From Grimontia sedimenti (GTDB taxonomy: Bacteria; Pseudomonadota; Gammaproteobacteria; Enterobacterales; Vibrionaceae), in NCBI RefSeq assembly GCF_011045095.1, contig NZ_JAALDL010000018.1, forward strand, positions 1-64,000: DNA of 64,000 bases, written 5' to 3'. A program made the position numbers and the translations under genes. Below, piece by piece: positions 55,179-64,000 of this stretch. The notes beneath the pieces are model-generated. The model worked only from the letters and a program-made list of their open reading frames with translations. It was not told where the DNA came from and did not search any database. Every line of letters begins with the position of its first letter. Positions within the stretch are counted from its first letter, which is position 1.

Positions 55179-55949
55179 ATGAGCTCCCAATCTTTCCATC
55201 AAGAAATCGATCCCAGCCTACTTCCCAAACACATCGCCGTCATCATGGACGGAAATGGCCGTTGGGCCAAAGCGCGTGGCAAAGCGCGTATGTTTGGCCA
55301 TAAAGCCGGTGTTGACGCCGTTCGTAAAACTGTTTCAGCTGCTAATCGTCTAGGTATTCAGGTTTTAACCCTGTTTGCATTCAGCAGTGAAAACTGGCGT
55401 CGTCCAGAGGAAGAAGTCAGCCTGTTGATGGAGCTTTTTGTCACTGTGCTGGGACGTGAAGTGAAACGTCTTCACAAAAATGGTGTAAAGCTCAAGGTAA
55501 TTGGCGATACCACGCGCTTTAGCCAGTCGTTACAAGATAAAATTGCCGCGGCGGAAGCTTTAACGGCCAACAATACCGGATTGGTATTGAACGTGGCTGC
55601 CAACTATGGCGGTCAGTGGGATATTATGCAGGCTGTTAAAAAGCTTGCGGCTCAGGTAGAGCGTGGCGAAATTCCTGCAGAGCAACTCAATGAAGGTGAT
55701 CTTCAGGTGCACCTGTCTTGTTCTGGTCTACCAGACGTAGATTTGATGATACGCACCAGCGGCGAATGCCGCATTAGCAACTTTATGCTGTGGCAAGCGG
55801 CCTATGCGGAGTTGTATTTCACCCAACAATTCTGGCCTGATTTCGACGAGACAAGTCTCACCGATGCTATTGCTTGGTTTATCAACCGTGAACGCCGATT
55901 TGGGTGTACCGGTGAGCAGATCAAGGCCATGTTACAAGTAGAAAAATAG
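55179..55949 (+). CDS. uppS: Undecaprenyl diphosphate synthase
   Basis: UppS adds eight isoprene units in cis to farnesyl diphosphate, making the lipid carrier for peptidoglycan and O-antigen. The 256-residue protein has [20 protein letters not shown] (catalytic Asp), [19 protein letters not shown] and the C-terminal [20 protein letters not shown] with the substrate arginines. I chose the second of two adjacent ATGs (55179) for spacing to AAGGA; 55176 is equally in frame. It is followed by cdsA. Confidence 0.94.
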   Translation: MSSQSFHQEIDPSLLPKHIAVIMDGNGRWAKARGKARMFGHKAGVDAVRKTVSAANRLGIQVLTLFAFSSENWRRPEEEVSLLMELFVTVLGREVKRLHKNGVKLKVIGDTTRFSQSLQDKIAAAEALTANNTGLVLNVAANYGGQWDIMQAVKKLAAQVERGEIPAEQLNEGDLQVHLSCSGLPDVDLMIRTSGECRISNFMLWQAAYAELYFTQQFWPDFDETSLTDAIAWFINRERRFGCTGEQIKAMLQVEK

Positions 55950-55959
55950 AGGGTTTCGT

Positions 55960-56808
55960 TTGCTGAAACAACGTGTCTTAACGGCACTGGTACTGGCACC
56001 GCTTGTTATCGCCGGTATTTTCTTTTTGCCGTTACAACTTTTCGTGATTGCTGTGGCAGGTGTCACTTTACTTGGCCACTGGGAGTGGACCAAGTTTGTG
56101 GCTGCCTCGTCCCGTTTTAGCGCATTTGTTTTCCCTGCAATCATTCTTGTCGGTTCACTGTTTGCGTTACCTGTGACTCAAGATGGCCTTCAACTCACCA
56201 CCACAAGTGGCAGTGTGTTGGCGATTGCTGGTGCATTATGGTGGCTGGCAGCCACTGTCATGGTGCTGCGCTATCCAAGAGGGACTAGCTTGTGGGGTGA
56301 TAGCAACGCAGTGCAGCAAGGATTTGGCGTACTGACGCTGCTTCCATTCCTTTGGAGCGTTATTCTTCTCCGTGCCTACCACTTCGATGCTTCCCCTTAC
56401 CTTGGCGCGAAGATGGTGCTTTTGGTTTGTTTGTTGGTTTGGTCTGCGGATACCGGTGCGTATTTTGCGGGTAAGACCTTCGGTAAGCGCAAAATGGCAC
56501 CTTCAGTGAGCCCAAATAAAACGGTTGAAGGTCTGATTGGCGGGTTGATTGCAGCCGTTGCTGTCACCTTGACCGCTGCCCAGTATTTCTCTATTCCTTT
56601 CTCCTCTCTTGCTATGTTAGGTCTTGTTGCTTTGATCACTTCCTTCGCTTCAGTTTTGGGCGATCTGGCGGAAAGCATGTTTAAGCGTGTCGCGGGTGTG
56701 AAAGACAGTGGCAGCATTTTGCCTGGACATGGCGGTATACTGGATAGAATAGATAGCCTGACGGCCGCATTCCCAGTTTTCACCGTATTGTATTTCTGGC
56801 TTGCGTAA
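55960..56808 (+). CDS. cdsA: Phosphatidate cytidylyltransferase
   Basis: CdsA makes CDP-diacylglycerol from phosphatidic acid and CTP, the branch point of phospholipid synthesis. The 282-residue polytopic membrane protein has about eight helices, with the family signature SADTGAYFAGKTFGKRKMAP and the C-terminal VKDSGSILPGHGGILDRIDS. The start is a TTG at 55960, which gives the family's usual N-terminus (LKQRVLTALVLAPLVIAG); GAGGG lies upstream. It follows uppS by 10 bases. Confidence 0.94.
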   Translation: MLKQRVLTALVLAPLVIAGIFFLPLQLFVIAVAGVTLLGHWEWTKFVAASSRFSAFVFPAIILVGSLFALPVTQDGLQLTTTSGSVLAIAGALWWLAATVMVLRYPRGTSLWGDSNAVQQGFGVLTLLPFLWSVILLRAYHFDASPYLGAKMVLLVCLLVWSADTGAYFAGKTFGKRKMAPSVSPNKTVEGLIGGLIAAVAVTLTAAQYFSIPFSSLAMLGLVALITSFASVLGDLAESMFKRVAGVKDSGSILPGHGGILDRIDSLTAAFPVFTVLYFWLA

Positions 56809-56812
56809 CTCT

Positions 56813-56835
56813 CTCACCGGCGTTTCGCCGGTGAG
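56813..56835 (+). other. Hairpin between cdsA and dxr
   Basis: A perfect 10-bp inverted repeat (56813-56822 with 56826-56835) with a TTT loop and no T run. It is more likely an mRNA-stabilising stem than a terminator. Confidence 0.6.
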
Positions 56836-56874
56836 TTGTATTCAGGCTTTATGGAACAAAAATTAGAGTTTCCT

Positions 56875-58071
56875 ATGCGTAAGATAACGATTCTTGGTGC
56901 AACCGGCTCAATTGGTACCAGCACGCTTTCTGTGATTGAAAAGAATCCTCACGCCTACGAGGTTTTCGCGCTCGCGGCGAATGCCAACGTCAACGAAATG
57001 CTTCTTTTGTGTCTGAAGTGGCGTCCAAAGTTTGCCGCTATGGCAAATACCGAAGCTGCTGCAAGTTTACGTCTGGCATTGAAAAATCAGGGCTGTGCCA
57101 CAGAAGTACTCAGCGGGATTGAAGGTCTTTCTGCGATTTCTGAGCACAGTGACGTTGATACCGTCATGGCGGCAGTGGTGGGGGCAGCGGGGCTTATTCC
57201 TACTATGGCAGCAGTGAAGGCTGGGAAACGCATTCTGTTAGCAAATAAAGAAGCGCTAGTGATGTCTGGGCAATTCTTTATCGACGCGGTTCACCAATAC
57301 GGCGCTGAGCTCCTGCCCGTCGATAGTGAACACAATGCGATTTTCCAATGTCTTCCTGCAAGTATTCAATCGCGTCCGGGTGTTTGTGATTTGGCCTCAG
57401 AAGGGGTCAGCAAAATCCTTCTTACAGGTTCTGGTGGTCCGTTCCGTTACACTGATTTAACCCTTCTTCAGGAAGTGACACCAGCTCAGGCTATTGCGCA
57501 TCCGAACTGGTCGATGGGGCCTAAAATTTCCGTCGACTCTGCCACTATGATGAACAAAGGCCTCGAATATATTGAGGCGCGCTGGCTGTTTAATGCCAGT
57601 CGTGAACAGTTGGATGTCATCATTCATCCTCAGTCGGTGATCCATTCGATGGTACAGTACCGTGACGGTTCTGTGCTGGCACAAATGGGTTTGCCTGACA
57701 TGTGTACACCTATCGCTTACGCGATCGCTTATCCGGACCGTATTGAAGCGGGTGTGAAGCCTTTGGATTTCAGCGAAGTGGGTGAATTCACTTTCCTTAA
57801 ACCTGATTTCAACCGCTATCCATGTTTGAAGCTGGCGATTGATGCCTGTTACGCGGGTCAGTCTGCAACAACGACTCTCAATGCCGCTAACGAAGTCGCG
57901 GTTGAAGCATTCTTGCAAGGGCAAATTGGCTTCATGCAGATTGCTGAGGTAAATGATGCTGTGTTACAACGGGCGGAGTTATCGGAACCATCCTGCATTC
58001 AAAGCCTCTTAGAGATAGATGACAAAGCACGTGTCATGGCTCAGAAAAGGATTACGGAGTTAACACAATGA
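56875..58071 (+). CDS. dxr: 1-deoxy-D-xylulose 5-phosphate reductoisomerase
   Basis: Dxr (IspC) converts DXP to 2-C-methylerythritol 4-phosphate with NADPH, the committed step of the MEP isoprenoid pathway. The 398-residue protein has the NADPH loop [37 protein letters not shown], the metal site [13 protein letters not shown] and [20 protein letters not shown]. The ATG at 56875 matches family starts; an ATG eight codons earlier (56851) is possible. A 10-bp hairpin lies at 56813-56835. Its stop overlaps rseP by ATGA. Confidence 0.95.
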   Translation: MRKITILGATGSIGTSTLSVIEKNPHAYEVFALAANANVNEMLLLCLKWRPKFAAMANTEAAASLRLALKNQGCATEVLSGIEGLSAISEHSDVDTVMAAVVGAAGLIPTMAAVKAGKRILLANKEALVMSGQFFIDAVHQYGAELLPVDSEHNAIFQCLPASIQSRPGVCDLASEGVSKILLTGSGGPFRYTDLTLLQEVTPAQAIAHPNWSMGPKISVDSATMMNKGLEYIEARWLFNASREQLDVIIHPQSVIHSMVQYRDGSVLAQMGLPDMCTPIAYAIAYPDRIEAGVKPLDFSEVGEFTFLKPDFNRYPCLKLAIDACYAGQSATTTLNAANEVAVEAFLQGQIGFMQIAEVNDAVLQRAELSEPSCIQSLLEIDDKARVMAQKRITELTQ

Positions 58072-59423
58072 GCGCCATTCTTTGGAACCTGCTGTTTTTC
58101 CTCATTGCACTCGGCATTTTGATAGCGGTACATGAGTACGGCCATTTTTGGGTTGCACGTAAATGTGGTGTGAAAGTTGAGCGCTTTTCGATTGGCTTTG
58201 GTAAGTCGATTTGGAAGAAAGTGGGCAAAGACGGCACCGAATACACGTTAGCGATGATCCCACTGGGTGGCTACGTCAAAATGCTCGACGAGCGTGTTGA
58301 CGAGGTCCCTGAATCCCAGAAAGAGCAAGCATTCAATAACCGTCCACTGTGGCAGCGCAGTGCGATTGTTGCTGCAGGGCCAGCAGCAAACTTTTTGTTT
58401 GCTATTGCCGCTTATTGGCTGGTGATGATCATTGGTGTACCAGCAGTAAAACCGATTATTGGTGATGTCGCTCCCCATTCTATTGCTGCGCAAGCGGGCA
58501 TTGAACCGGGAATGGAACTAACTGAAATCTCCGGTATCAAAACGCCAGATTGGGAGTCAGTCAATTTTCAGTTGATTGCCCACATTGGTGACAGTGAGAT
58601 GACGCTGGCAGTCAAACCTGATGAGAATGCTGCCTATGCGATTGAGAAGAAGTTGGACTTAGCGACATGGTCTTTCGATCCTGAATCTCAGTCAGCACTG
58701 CGCACTCTGGGAATGACGCCTTACCGCCCGGAAATCACCAATGTGCTATCCAATGTAGTGGAAGGTAGTGCGGCAGAAAGAGCCGGGTTACTGGTAAACG
58801 ATAGACTACTGTCTTTGGGTGATAAGCCTGTTACCGAATGGTCTGGGGTGGTAGAAACGATCCGTGCAAATCCTGGACAGGCGCTAGCTGTACTTGTTGA
58901 GCGTGACGGTGCTGAGGTGTCTTTGACCCTGACACCTGACGTGAATGAACAAGATGGTAAGGCAACTGGCTACGCTGGTTTTGCACCGCATGTTGAGCCT
59001 TGGCCCGAGTCGCATCAGCTGACACTTCAGCATGGTCCTTTGGATGCCATTCCAGCGGCTATGGACAAAACCTGGCAGGTGGTATCACTGACTGCCGGGA
59101 TGATTAAGAAGCTGTTCACCGGTGATGTGGCAGTAAAGAATTTGAGTGGACCTATCTCAATTGCAAAAGGTGCAGGGATGACCGCAGACTTCGGTCTGGT
59201 ATACTTTCTCGGCTTTCTCGCACTGATCAGCGTTAATTTAGGCATTATTAACCTGTTACCGTTACCGGTTCTTGATGGCGGACACCTGTTGTTTTTTGGT
59301 ATTGAAGCCGTGACACGTCGCCCCGTCTCTGAACGAGTGCAGGATATGGGATATCGGGTAGGTACAGCAATCATCATGGCGTTGATGGCTGTAGCGATAT
59401 TTAACGATTTCGCCCGACTATAA
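58068..59423 (+). CDS. rseP: Site-2 intramembrane protease RseP
   Basis: RseP cleaves RseA in the membrane to release sigma-E in the envelope stress response, and clears signal peptides. The 451-residue protein has the zinc HExxH motif in [18 protein letters not shown] near residue 20, two periplasmic PDZ domains (about 125-310), and the second active-site motif in [20 protein letters not shown] with the catalytic aspartate. The ATG overlaps the dxr stop. A sigma-E-like promoter inside this gene may serve bamA. Confidence 0.96.
   Translation: MSAILWNLLFFLIALGILIAVHEYGHFWVARKCGVKVERFSIGFGKSIWKKVGKDGTEYTLAMIPLGGYVKMLDERVDEVPESQKEQAFNNRPLWQRSAIVAAGPAANFLFAIAAYWLVMIIGVPAVKPIIGDVAPHSIAAQAGIEPGMELTEISGIKTPDWESVNFQLIAHIGDSEMTLAVKPDENAAYAIEKKLDLATWSFDPESQSALRTLGMTPYRPEITNVLSNVVEGSAAERAGLLVNDRLLSLGDKPVTEWSGVVETIRANPGQALAVLVERDGAEVSLTLTPDVNEQDGKATGYAGFAPHVEPWPESHQLTLQHGPLDAIPAAMDKTWQVVSLTAGMIKKLFTGDVAVKNLSGPISIAKGAGMTADFGLVYFLGFLALISVNLGIINLLPLPVLDGGHLLFFGIEAVTRRPVSERVQDMGYRVGTAIIMALMAVAIFNDFARL
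58514..58541 (+). promoter_or_regulatory. Candidate sigma-E promoter inside rseP, upstream of bamA
   Basis: GGAACTA (58514-58520), 16 bases, then TCAAA (58537-58541) fit the sigma-E consensus GGAACTT-N16-TCAAA with one mismatch. It points towards bamA, about 0.9 kb ahead. In E. coli, bamA is also driven by sigma-E from inside rseP. The site is coding, so chance cannot be excluded. Confidence 0.5.
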
Positions 59424-59460
59424 ACATTCAGCGTTTAGCAAGGAAATGTCAGAGCAAGCA

Positions 59461-61860
59461 ATGGCGATGAAAAAACTTCTTATAGCCTCTCTTTTATTCT
59501 CAAGTTCTGTTACGGCCGATGAGTTCGTAGTAGAAGATATTCGTTTTGAGGGGCTTCAGCGCGTCAGCCTCGGTGCTGCGTTGCTCGCAATGCCGGTACG
59601 GGTTGGCGACAACATCGACGAAGGCGATGTTTCCGGGATCATCAAATCCCTGTTTTCCACCGGCAACTTTGAAAACGTGCGCGTCTTCCGTGATGGCGAT
59701 GATCTGTTGGTCAAAGTGATTGAACGCCCAACGATTGCCAGCGTGTCTTTCTCAGGCAACAAAGCCATTAAAGAAGAACAACTGGAAGAAAACCTTTCCG
59801 CTTCTGGCCTTCGCGTGGGCGAGTCACTGGACCGCACCAAGCTTTCCAACATCGAAAAAGGTCTGGAAGATTTCTACTACAGCGTGGGTAAATACAATGC
59901 TGTTGTCGATACGGTGATCACTCCGCTTCCGCGAAACCGTGCTGATGTGAAATTTGTCTTCACTGAGGGCGTTTCAGCAAAAATCCAACAAATTAACTTT
60001 ATTGGTAATGAAGTCTTCTCTGACGACGAGCTCAAGGCCAACTTCGAGTTGCGCGCTGATGTGCCTTGGTGGAACTTCCTTGCCAACGAACAATATCAGA
60101 AACAGGCGTTGGCAGGTGACTTGGAAAACCTGCGTTCATTTTACCTCAATCGCGGTTATTTGAAATTCCGCGTTGAGTCCGCCAATGTTTCTATCTCACC
60201 GGATAAAAAAGGCGTCTATATCACCCTGAACATTGATGAGGGCGAACCTTACACGGTGGCAGATGTCAGCTTCCGAGGCGGTAAAGACAGTGCTGAGTTT
60301 GCCGCGTTGGTGCCTTTCGAAGATGGTGAGACTTACAACGGTCAAAAAGTGACGCGCCTTGAAGATGAAATCAAGCGTAAGCTGGGTGAGCAAGGCTATG
60401 CCTATCCTCAGGTTTCCACTATTCCAGAGTTTGATGACGAAGCGAAGACCGTTGCTCTTAACGTGAACGTAGAGCCGGGTAAGCGTATTTATGTTCGCAA
60501 CATCAAGTTCTCTGGTAACCAAATCACCAAAGACGAAGTGCTGCGCCGCGAAATGCGCCAGATGGAAGGCTCTTGGCTGAACTCCAAATCTGTTGAGACC
60601 AGTAAAGATCGTCTGAACCGTCTGGGCTTTTTTGAAACCGTTGATGTTCGCACTTCCCGTGTACCGGGTACGGATGATCAGGTAGACGTTGAATATGTGG
60701 TTAAAGAGACCAACTCCGGTAGCGTGAACTTTGGTATTGGTTACGGTACCGAGTCAGGGATCAGCTTCCAGGCAGGTCTTCAGCAGGATAACTTTGCGGG
60801 TACAGGTAATCGCTTTGGTGTCAATGCGATGATCAATGACTACCAAAAGAACCTGACGCTGGATTACCGTGACCCTTACTTTACCCTGGATGGTATCAGC
60901 CTAGGTGGCCGCATTTTCTTCAACGAGTTTGAAGCCTCTGATGCAAACATTGTCGACTATACCGACAAGAGCTACGGCACCAGCCTGACCTGGGGTTTCC
61001 CATTCGACGAAATTAACTATTTTGACTTCTCTGTGGGCTACACCCATCGCCAGATCGAAAATCTGGGCGGTTATTACCAGATTCAAAAGTTCCTCGATTC
61101 GATGGGGGATAGCGTGACTGATGATGGTGGTCTCGTGGTCGATGACTTTGACTGGTCTGTAAGCTGGACGCGAAACAACCTGAACCGTGGCTTCTTCCCA
61201 ACAGCGGGTAACTACCAGCGTGCGTCATTCCGTATGACAGTGCCAGGCTCTGATGCCCAGTACTTCAAAGCGCAATATGATGTTCGCCAATATTTCCCAC
61301 TCGATGAAGGGCATAACTTCTCCTTCCTGATGAGAGGACGTTTGGGTTACGGCAACGGCTATGGCAGTAACGACGAGAATGATTACCTGTTGCCGTTTTA
61401 TGAAAACTTCTATGCAGGTGGTTACTCAACGCTTCGTGGTTTCCGCTCGAACACAGCAGGTCCGAAAGCGGTTTATGACCAGGGTGCGGGCAACAACCCA
61501 GCGCTTGTAGGCAGTAACGACTCTGTCGGTGGTAATGCGATTGCATTGGCCAGCGCCGAACTGATTTTCCCGATGCCATTTGTTTCTGAAGAGGCGAGAA
61601 GTGCAATTCGAACCAGTGTGTTTGTGGATGCGGCTTCAGTATGGGATACCGAATACGACCTGAATGATGCGCGTGTCATCAGTGGTCAGGAATACATTTA
61701 CGACTATAGCGATCCATCGAACTACCGGGCATCGTATGGTGCAGCGATTCAATGGCGCTCCCCAATGGGACCGCTGGTTTTCTCGCTGGCTAAACCAATC
61801 AAGAAATACGAGGGTGATGACGAGGAGTTCTTCACCTTTACCATTGGCCGTACGTTCTGA
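59461..61860 (+). CDS. bamA: Outer membrane protein assembly factor BamA
   Basis: BamA is the central beta-barrel of the BAM complex that folds outer-membrane proteins. The 799-residue protein has a signal peptide (MAMKKLLIASLLFSS, as in E. coli), five POTRA domains (e.g. FVVEDIRFEGLQRVSLGAAL), and the C-terminal Omp85 barrel with the GGYSTLRGFRSNTAGPKAVY (VRGF/Y-type) lid motif and a final phenylalanine (FTIGRTF). I chose ATG 59461; an ATG at 59446 lies only 2 bases from AAGGA. It is followed by skp. Confidence 0.97.
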   Translation: MAMKKLLIASLLFSSSVTADEFVVEDIRFEGLQRVSLGAALLAMPVRVGDNIDEGDVSGIIKSLFSTGNFENVRVFRDGDDLLVKVIERPTIASVSFSGNKAIKEEQLEENLSASGLRVGESLDRTKLSNIEKGLEDFYYSVGKYNAVVDTVITPLPRNRADVKFVFTEGVSAKIQQINFIGNEVFSDDELKANFELRADVPWWNFLANEQYQKQALAGDLENLRSFYLNRGYLKFRVESANVSISPDKKGVYITLNIDEGEPYTVADVSFRGGKDSAEFAALVPFEDGETYNGQKVTRLEDEIKRKLGEQGYAYPQVSTIPEFDDEAKTVALNVNVEPGKRIYVRNIKFSGNQITKDEVLRREMRQMEGSWLNSKSVETSKDRLNRLGFFETVDVRTSRVPGTDDQVDVEYVVKETNSGSVNFGIGYGTESGISFQAGLQQDNFAGTGNRFGVNAMINDYQKNLTLDYRDPYFTLDGISLGGRIFFNEFEASDANIVDYTDKSYGTSLTWGFPFDEINYFDFSVGYTHRQIENLGGYYQIQKFLDSMGDSVTDDGGLVVDDFDWSVSWTRNNLNRGFFPTAGNYQRASFRMTVPGSDAQYFKAQYDVRQYFPLDEGHNFSFLMRGRLGYGNGYGSNDENDYLLPFYENFYAGGYSTLRGFRSNTAGPKAVYDQGAGNNPALVGSNDSVGGNAIALASAELIFPMPFVSEEARSAIRTSVFVDAASVWDTEYDLNDARVISGQEYIYDYSDPSNYRASYGAAIQWRSPMGPLVFSLAKPIKKYEGDDEEFFTFTIGRTF

Positions 61861-61881
61861 TTTCAACATTAGGAGAAAAGT

Positions 61882-62391
61882 TTGAAACCTATTATCAAAG
61901 CGGCAGGCCTGAGCCTCGCCATTGTTACTGCTTCTTTTTACGCAACAGCGGCAGAAGCTGCACAGAAAATCGGTTATGTCGCGACTGGCCCGGTGTTGGC
62001 GCAAATGGCGAAGAAAAGTAATGTTAATGATCAGCTTCGTAAAGAGTTCAAAGATCGCATCGCCGACGTGGATCGTCTGAGAGATCGCCTGGAAAAAGGT
62101 GTCGATAAGCTTCAGCGTAATGGCGAATTGATGAGCGAAGCAGAGCGCACCAAGCTTCAGCGTGAGCTGCAGGCTTTGGACGCAGATTTCAAACTGAAGG
62201 CGAAAAACCTTCAGGAAGACCAGCGTAAGCGTGGAGCAGAAGAAGAGCGTAAGCTTGTTCAGAAGCTACAGAAAACCATTGAAACAATTGCCAAGAAAGA
62301 AGGCTATGACATGGTCATCAATAGTCAGGCTGTAATGTACGCAAGCCCGAAAGACGACCTGTCAGAAAAAGTACTGAAAGCAGTGAAATAA
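61882..62391 (+). CDS. skp: Periplasmic chaperone Skp (OmpH)
   Basis: Skp holds unfolded outer-membrane proteins in the periplasm before delivery to BAM. The 169-residue protein has a signal peptide (cut near TAAEAA), then long helices (VDRLRDRLEKGVDKLQRNGE) that form the tentacles, and the trimer strand at the end (YDMVINSQAVMYASPKDDLS). AGGAG lies before the start at 61882. It is between bamA and lpxD as in enterics. Confidence 0.95.
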   Translation: MKPIIKAAGLSLAIVTASFYATAAEAAQKIGYVATGPVLAQMAKKSNVNDQLRKEFKDRIADVDRLRDRLEKGVDKLQRNGELMSEAERTKLQRELQALDADFKLKAKNLQEDQRKRGAEEERKLVQKLQKTIETIAKKEGYDMVINSQAVMYASPKDDLSEKVLKAVK

Positions 62392-62403
62392 GTAAGGTAG
62401 AAA

Positions 62404-63429
62404 ATGGCTTCTATTACGCTCGCTGAATTAGCGGAAAAACTGGGTGCAGAACTGCACGGTGATGGCAGTGTGCAAATCAGTGCCATCGCGGGTATGGATA
62501 AAGCTGACGAAGGAGAGATCACCTTCCTTTCCAGCAGCAAATACCGCAAACATCTTGCCGAGTGTCAGGCAAGTGCTGTGATGGTCAAGGAAGCCGACCT
62601 GTCATACTGCACTGGAAATGCGCTAGTGTTGAAAGACCCGTATCTGGGATATGCATTAACCGCACAATTGCTGGACACCACACCTGCCTGTGCGGTTGAT
62701 ATTGCTCCTAGTGCGTATGTGTCACCGAGAGCGAAACTGGGGAATGGCGTCGCCGTTGGTCATAACGCTGTGGTAGAAGACGGTGCAGAACTCGGTGACA
62801 ACGTGCAAGTCGGTGCCGGCTGCTTCGTGGGTAAAGATACCAAGTTAGGTGCTAATACCCGTCTTTGGGCAAACGTGACGGTTTACCACAATGTGGTGAT
62901 CGGCGAGTCTTGTCTTGTGCAATCGGGTACTGTTATCGGTTCTGATGGCTTCGGTTACGCAAACGACAAAGGCCGCTGGGTGAAAATTCCTCAAGTGGGT
63001 CGCGTCGTCATTGGTGATCGTGTTGAGATTGGAGCATGTACGACGATTGACCGTGGAGCCATCGAAGATACAGTGATCGCAGATGGTGTGATTATCGACA
63101 ACCAGTGCCAGATCGCTCATAATGTTTCGATCGGTGAAAATACCGCCATTGCCGGAGCAACGGTTATGGCTGGTAGCCTTAAAGTCGGCAAGCACTGCAT
63201 TATTGGTGGTGCCAGCGTCTTTAACGGCCACATGGAAATTGTAGATGGTGTCACGATCACTGGAATGGCGATGGTGATGCGGCCTATCACTGAACCTGGT
63301 ATGTATTCTTCGGGTATTCCACTCCAGACCAACAGAGAGTGGCGCAAGACCGCTGCACGAGTGCTGAAAATCGAAGACATGCATAAACGATTGAAAGCCG
63401 TTGAAAAACAGCTAGAAGACAGCGAGTAA
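62404..63429 (+). CDS. lpxD: UDP-3-O-(3-hydroxyacyl)glucosamine N-acyltransferase
   Basis: LpxD adds the second hydroxyacyl chain in lipid A synthesis. The 341-residue protein has an N-terminal LpxD domain ([20 protein letters not shown]), then left-handed beta-helix hexapeptides, the catalytic histidine in [20 protein letters not shown], and a short helical C-terminus. It follows skp by 12 bases and leads to fabZ. The usual next genes, lpxA and lpxB, lie beyond the window. Confidence 0.95.
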   Translation: MASITLAELAEKLGAELHGDGSVQISAIAGMDKADEGEITFLSSSKYRKHLAECQASAVMVKEADLSYCTGNALVLKDPYLGYALTAQLLDTTPACAVDIAPSAYVSPRAKLGNGVAVGHNAVVEDGAELGDNVQVGAGCFVGKDTKLGANTRLWANVTVYHNVVIGESCLVQSGTVIGSDGFGYANDKGRWVKIPQVGRVVIGDRVEIGACTTIDRGAIEDTVIADGVIIDNQCQIAHNVSIGENTAIAGATVMAGSLKVGKHCIIGGASVFNGHMEIVDGVTITGMAMVMRPITEPGMYSSGIPLQTNREWRKTAARVLKIEDMHKRLKAVEKQLEDSE

Positions 63430-63559
63430 TAGCCGTCCGCGATGGCCTGCTCTGGTGGTTCATTTCGATAAATTGTCGGAACGAACCTGCAGTGTGGGCC
63501 ATTTGTGTTATCAGCCAATTCAACGACATATAATAAGTATTTCATACGGGAATAAAACT

Positions 63560-64000
63560 TTGAGTCGCGAAAATAAAATCCTGACAGTTAACGAAATTAA
63601 AGAACTGCTGCCACACCGCTATCCATTTCTGCTGATTGACCGTGTTACTGATTTCGAAGAAGGCAAATACCTTCATGCGATCAAAAACGTCTCTGTGAAT
63701 GAACCACAGTTCACGGGTCATTTCCCTCAGCTGCCTGTATTTCCGGGTGTATTAATCCTCGAAGCGATGGCGCAGGCGACCGGCCTTCTGGCATTTAAGA
63801 CCTTTGGTCAGCCAAAAGAGAATGAACTGTATTACTTTGCCAGTATCGATAACGCAAAATTCCGCGCGCCGGTAACCCCTGGTGACCAGATGGTTCTGGA
63901 AGTGGAATTCCTGAAAGAGCGTCGCGGTATCGCTGCGTTCACAGGCGTTGCTAAAGTTGATGGTAAGGTTGTTTGCTCAGCTGAACTGAAGTGTGCCAGA
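63560..64000 (+). CDS. fabZ: 3-hydroxyacyl-[ACP] dehydratase FabZ (3' partial)
   Basis: FabZ dehydrates 3-hydroxyacyl-ACP in fatty-acid elongation and competes with lipid A enzymes for substrate. The visible 147 residues include [20 protein letters not shown], the catalytic histidine in [19 protein letters not shown] and glutamate in [12 protein letters not shown]. The start is a TTG at 63560 ([16 protein letters not shown]), as no ATG is available; a weak purine stretch precedes it. The frame is open at the window end, only a few codons short of full family length. Confidence 0.93.
   Translation, partial: MSRENKILTVNEIKELLPHRYPFLLIDRVTDFEEGKYLHAIKNVSVNEPQFTGHFPQLPVFPGVLILEAMAQATGLLAFKTFGQPKENELYYFASIDNAKFRAPVTPGDQMVLEVEFLKERRGIAAFTGVAKVDGKVVCSAELKCAR

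Overview
The window is a chromosomal segment of a gammaproteobacterium of the family Vibrionaceae. The gene order recC-recB-recD-argA, mltA/tcdA/csdE/csdA, gcvA-ygdD-rlmM, queF-syd-csrB-yqcC-truC and glnD-map-rpsB-tsf-pyrH-frr-uppS-cdsA-dxr-rseP-bamA-skp-lpxD-fabZ is that of enteric bacteria and vibrios. Several small families typical of vibrios (DUF2850, DUF3549, DUF3301, DUF3461, DUF2310) and a phaB-phaA-phaP-phaC operon point to Vibrionaceae; Grimontia/Enterovibrio/Photobacterium-type genomes are my guess, made without any search.

Layout. 0-0.33 kb: 3' end of a 23S rRNA gene, 5S rRNA and the rRNA operon terminator. 0.4-5.2 kb: a small lipoprotein, dapD, an SOS-type yebG/DNA glycosylase divergent pair sharing a LexA box, and a frameshifted LysR regulator divergent from a TDT-family transporter. 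5.3-17.7 kb: recC, an inverted and frameshifted chemoreceptor gene, recB, recD and argA (with a tandem ARG box). 17.8-31.5 kb: the mltA-tcdA-csdE-csdA backbone split by two insertions. The first is an aminotransferase/beta-keto-acid cleavage enzyme/TAXI binding-protein operon with its LysR regulator; the second is the polyhydroxyalkanoate operon phaBAPC. 31.6-37 kb: the GcvB small RNA divergent from gcvA, an alpha/beta hydrolase, ygdD, rlmM, xni and ppnN. 37.4-41.3 kb: a diguanylate cyclase and a TPR membrane protein with a degenerate GGDEF domain. 41.4-48 kb: queF, syd, small conserved genes, the CsrB small RNA with its upstream response-regulator (VarA/UvrY type) site, yqcC and truC. 48-64 kb: glnD and map against the large translation / nucleotide / isoprenoid / envelope-biogenesis cluster from rpsB to fabZ, the last cut by the window end.

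How the parts work together. Two global post-transcriptional regulators are encoded here but not in protein-coding sequence: GcvB (amino-acid uptake control, activated by its neighbour GcvA) and CsrB (a CsrA sponge with about 30 GGA motifs). RecBCD repairs double-strand breaks, and the yebG/glycosylase pair adds an SOS-linked repair function. PhaB, PhaA, PhaP and PhaC make and coat carbon-storage granules. The rpsB-fabZ block couples ribosome production, UMP/CTP and isoprenoid precursors, undecaprenyl phosphate, phospholipid precursors, outer-membrane protein assembly and lipid A synthesis.

The most striking anomaly is a set of five one-base losses, each in a short A or T run, in four genes between 3.1 and 30.3 kb (LysR twice, chemoreceptor, aminotransferase, csdE). 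Restoring one base in each run gives back a full-length family member. They are either very recent lesions or homopolymer under-calls in the assembly. I did not see a clearly new defence or mobile system; no insertion sequence, integron, prophage, CRISPR array or tRNA gene is visible.
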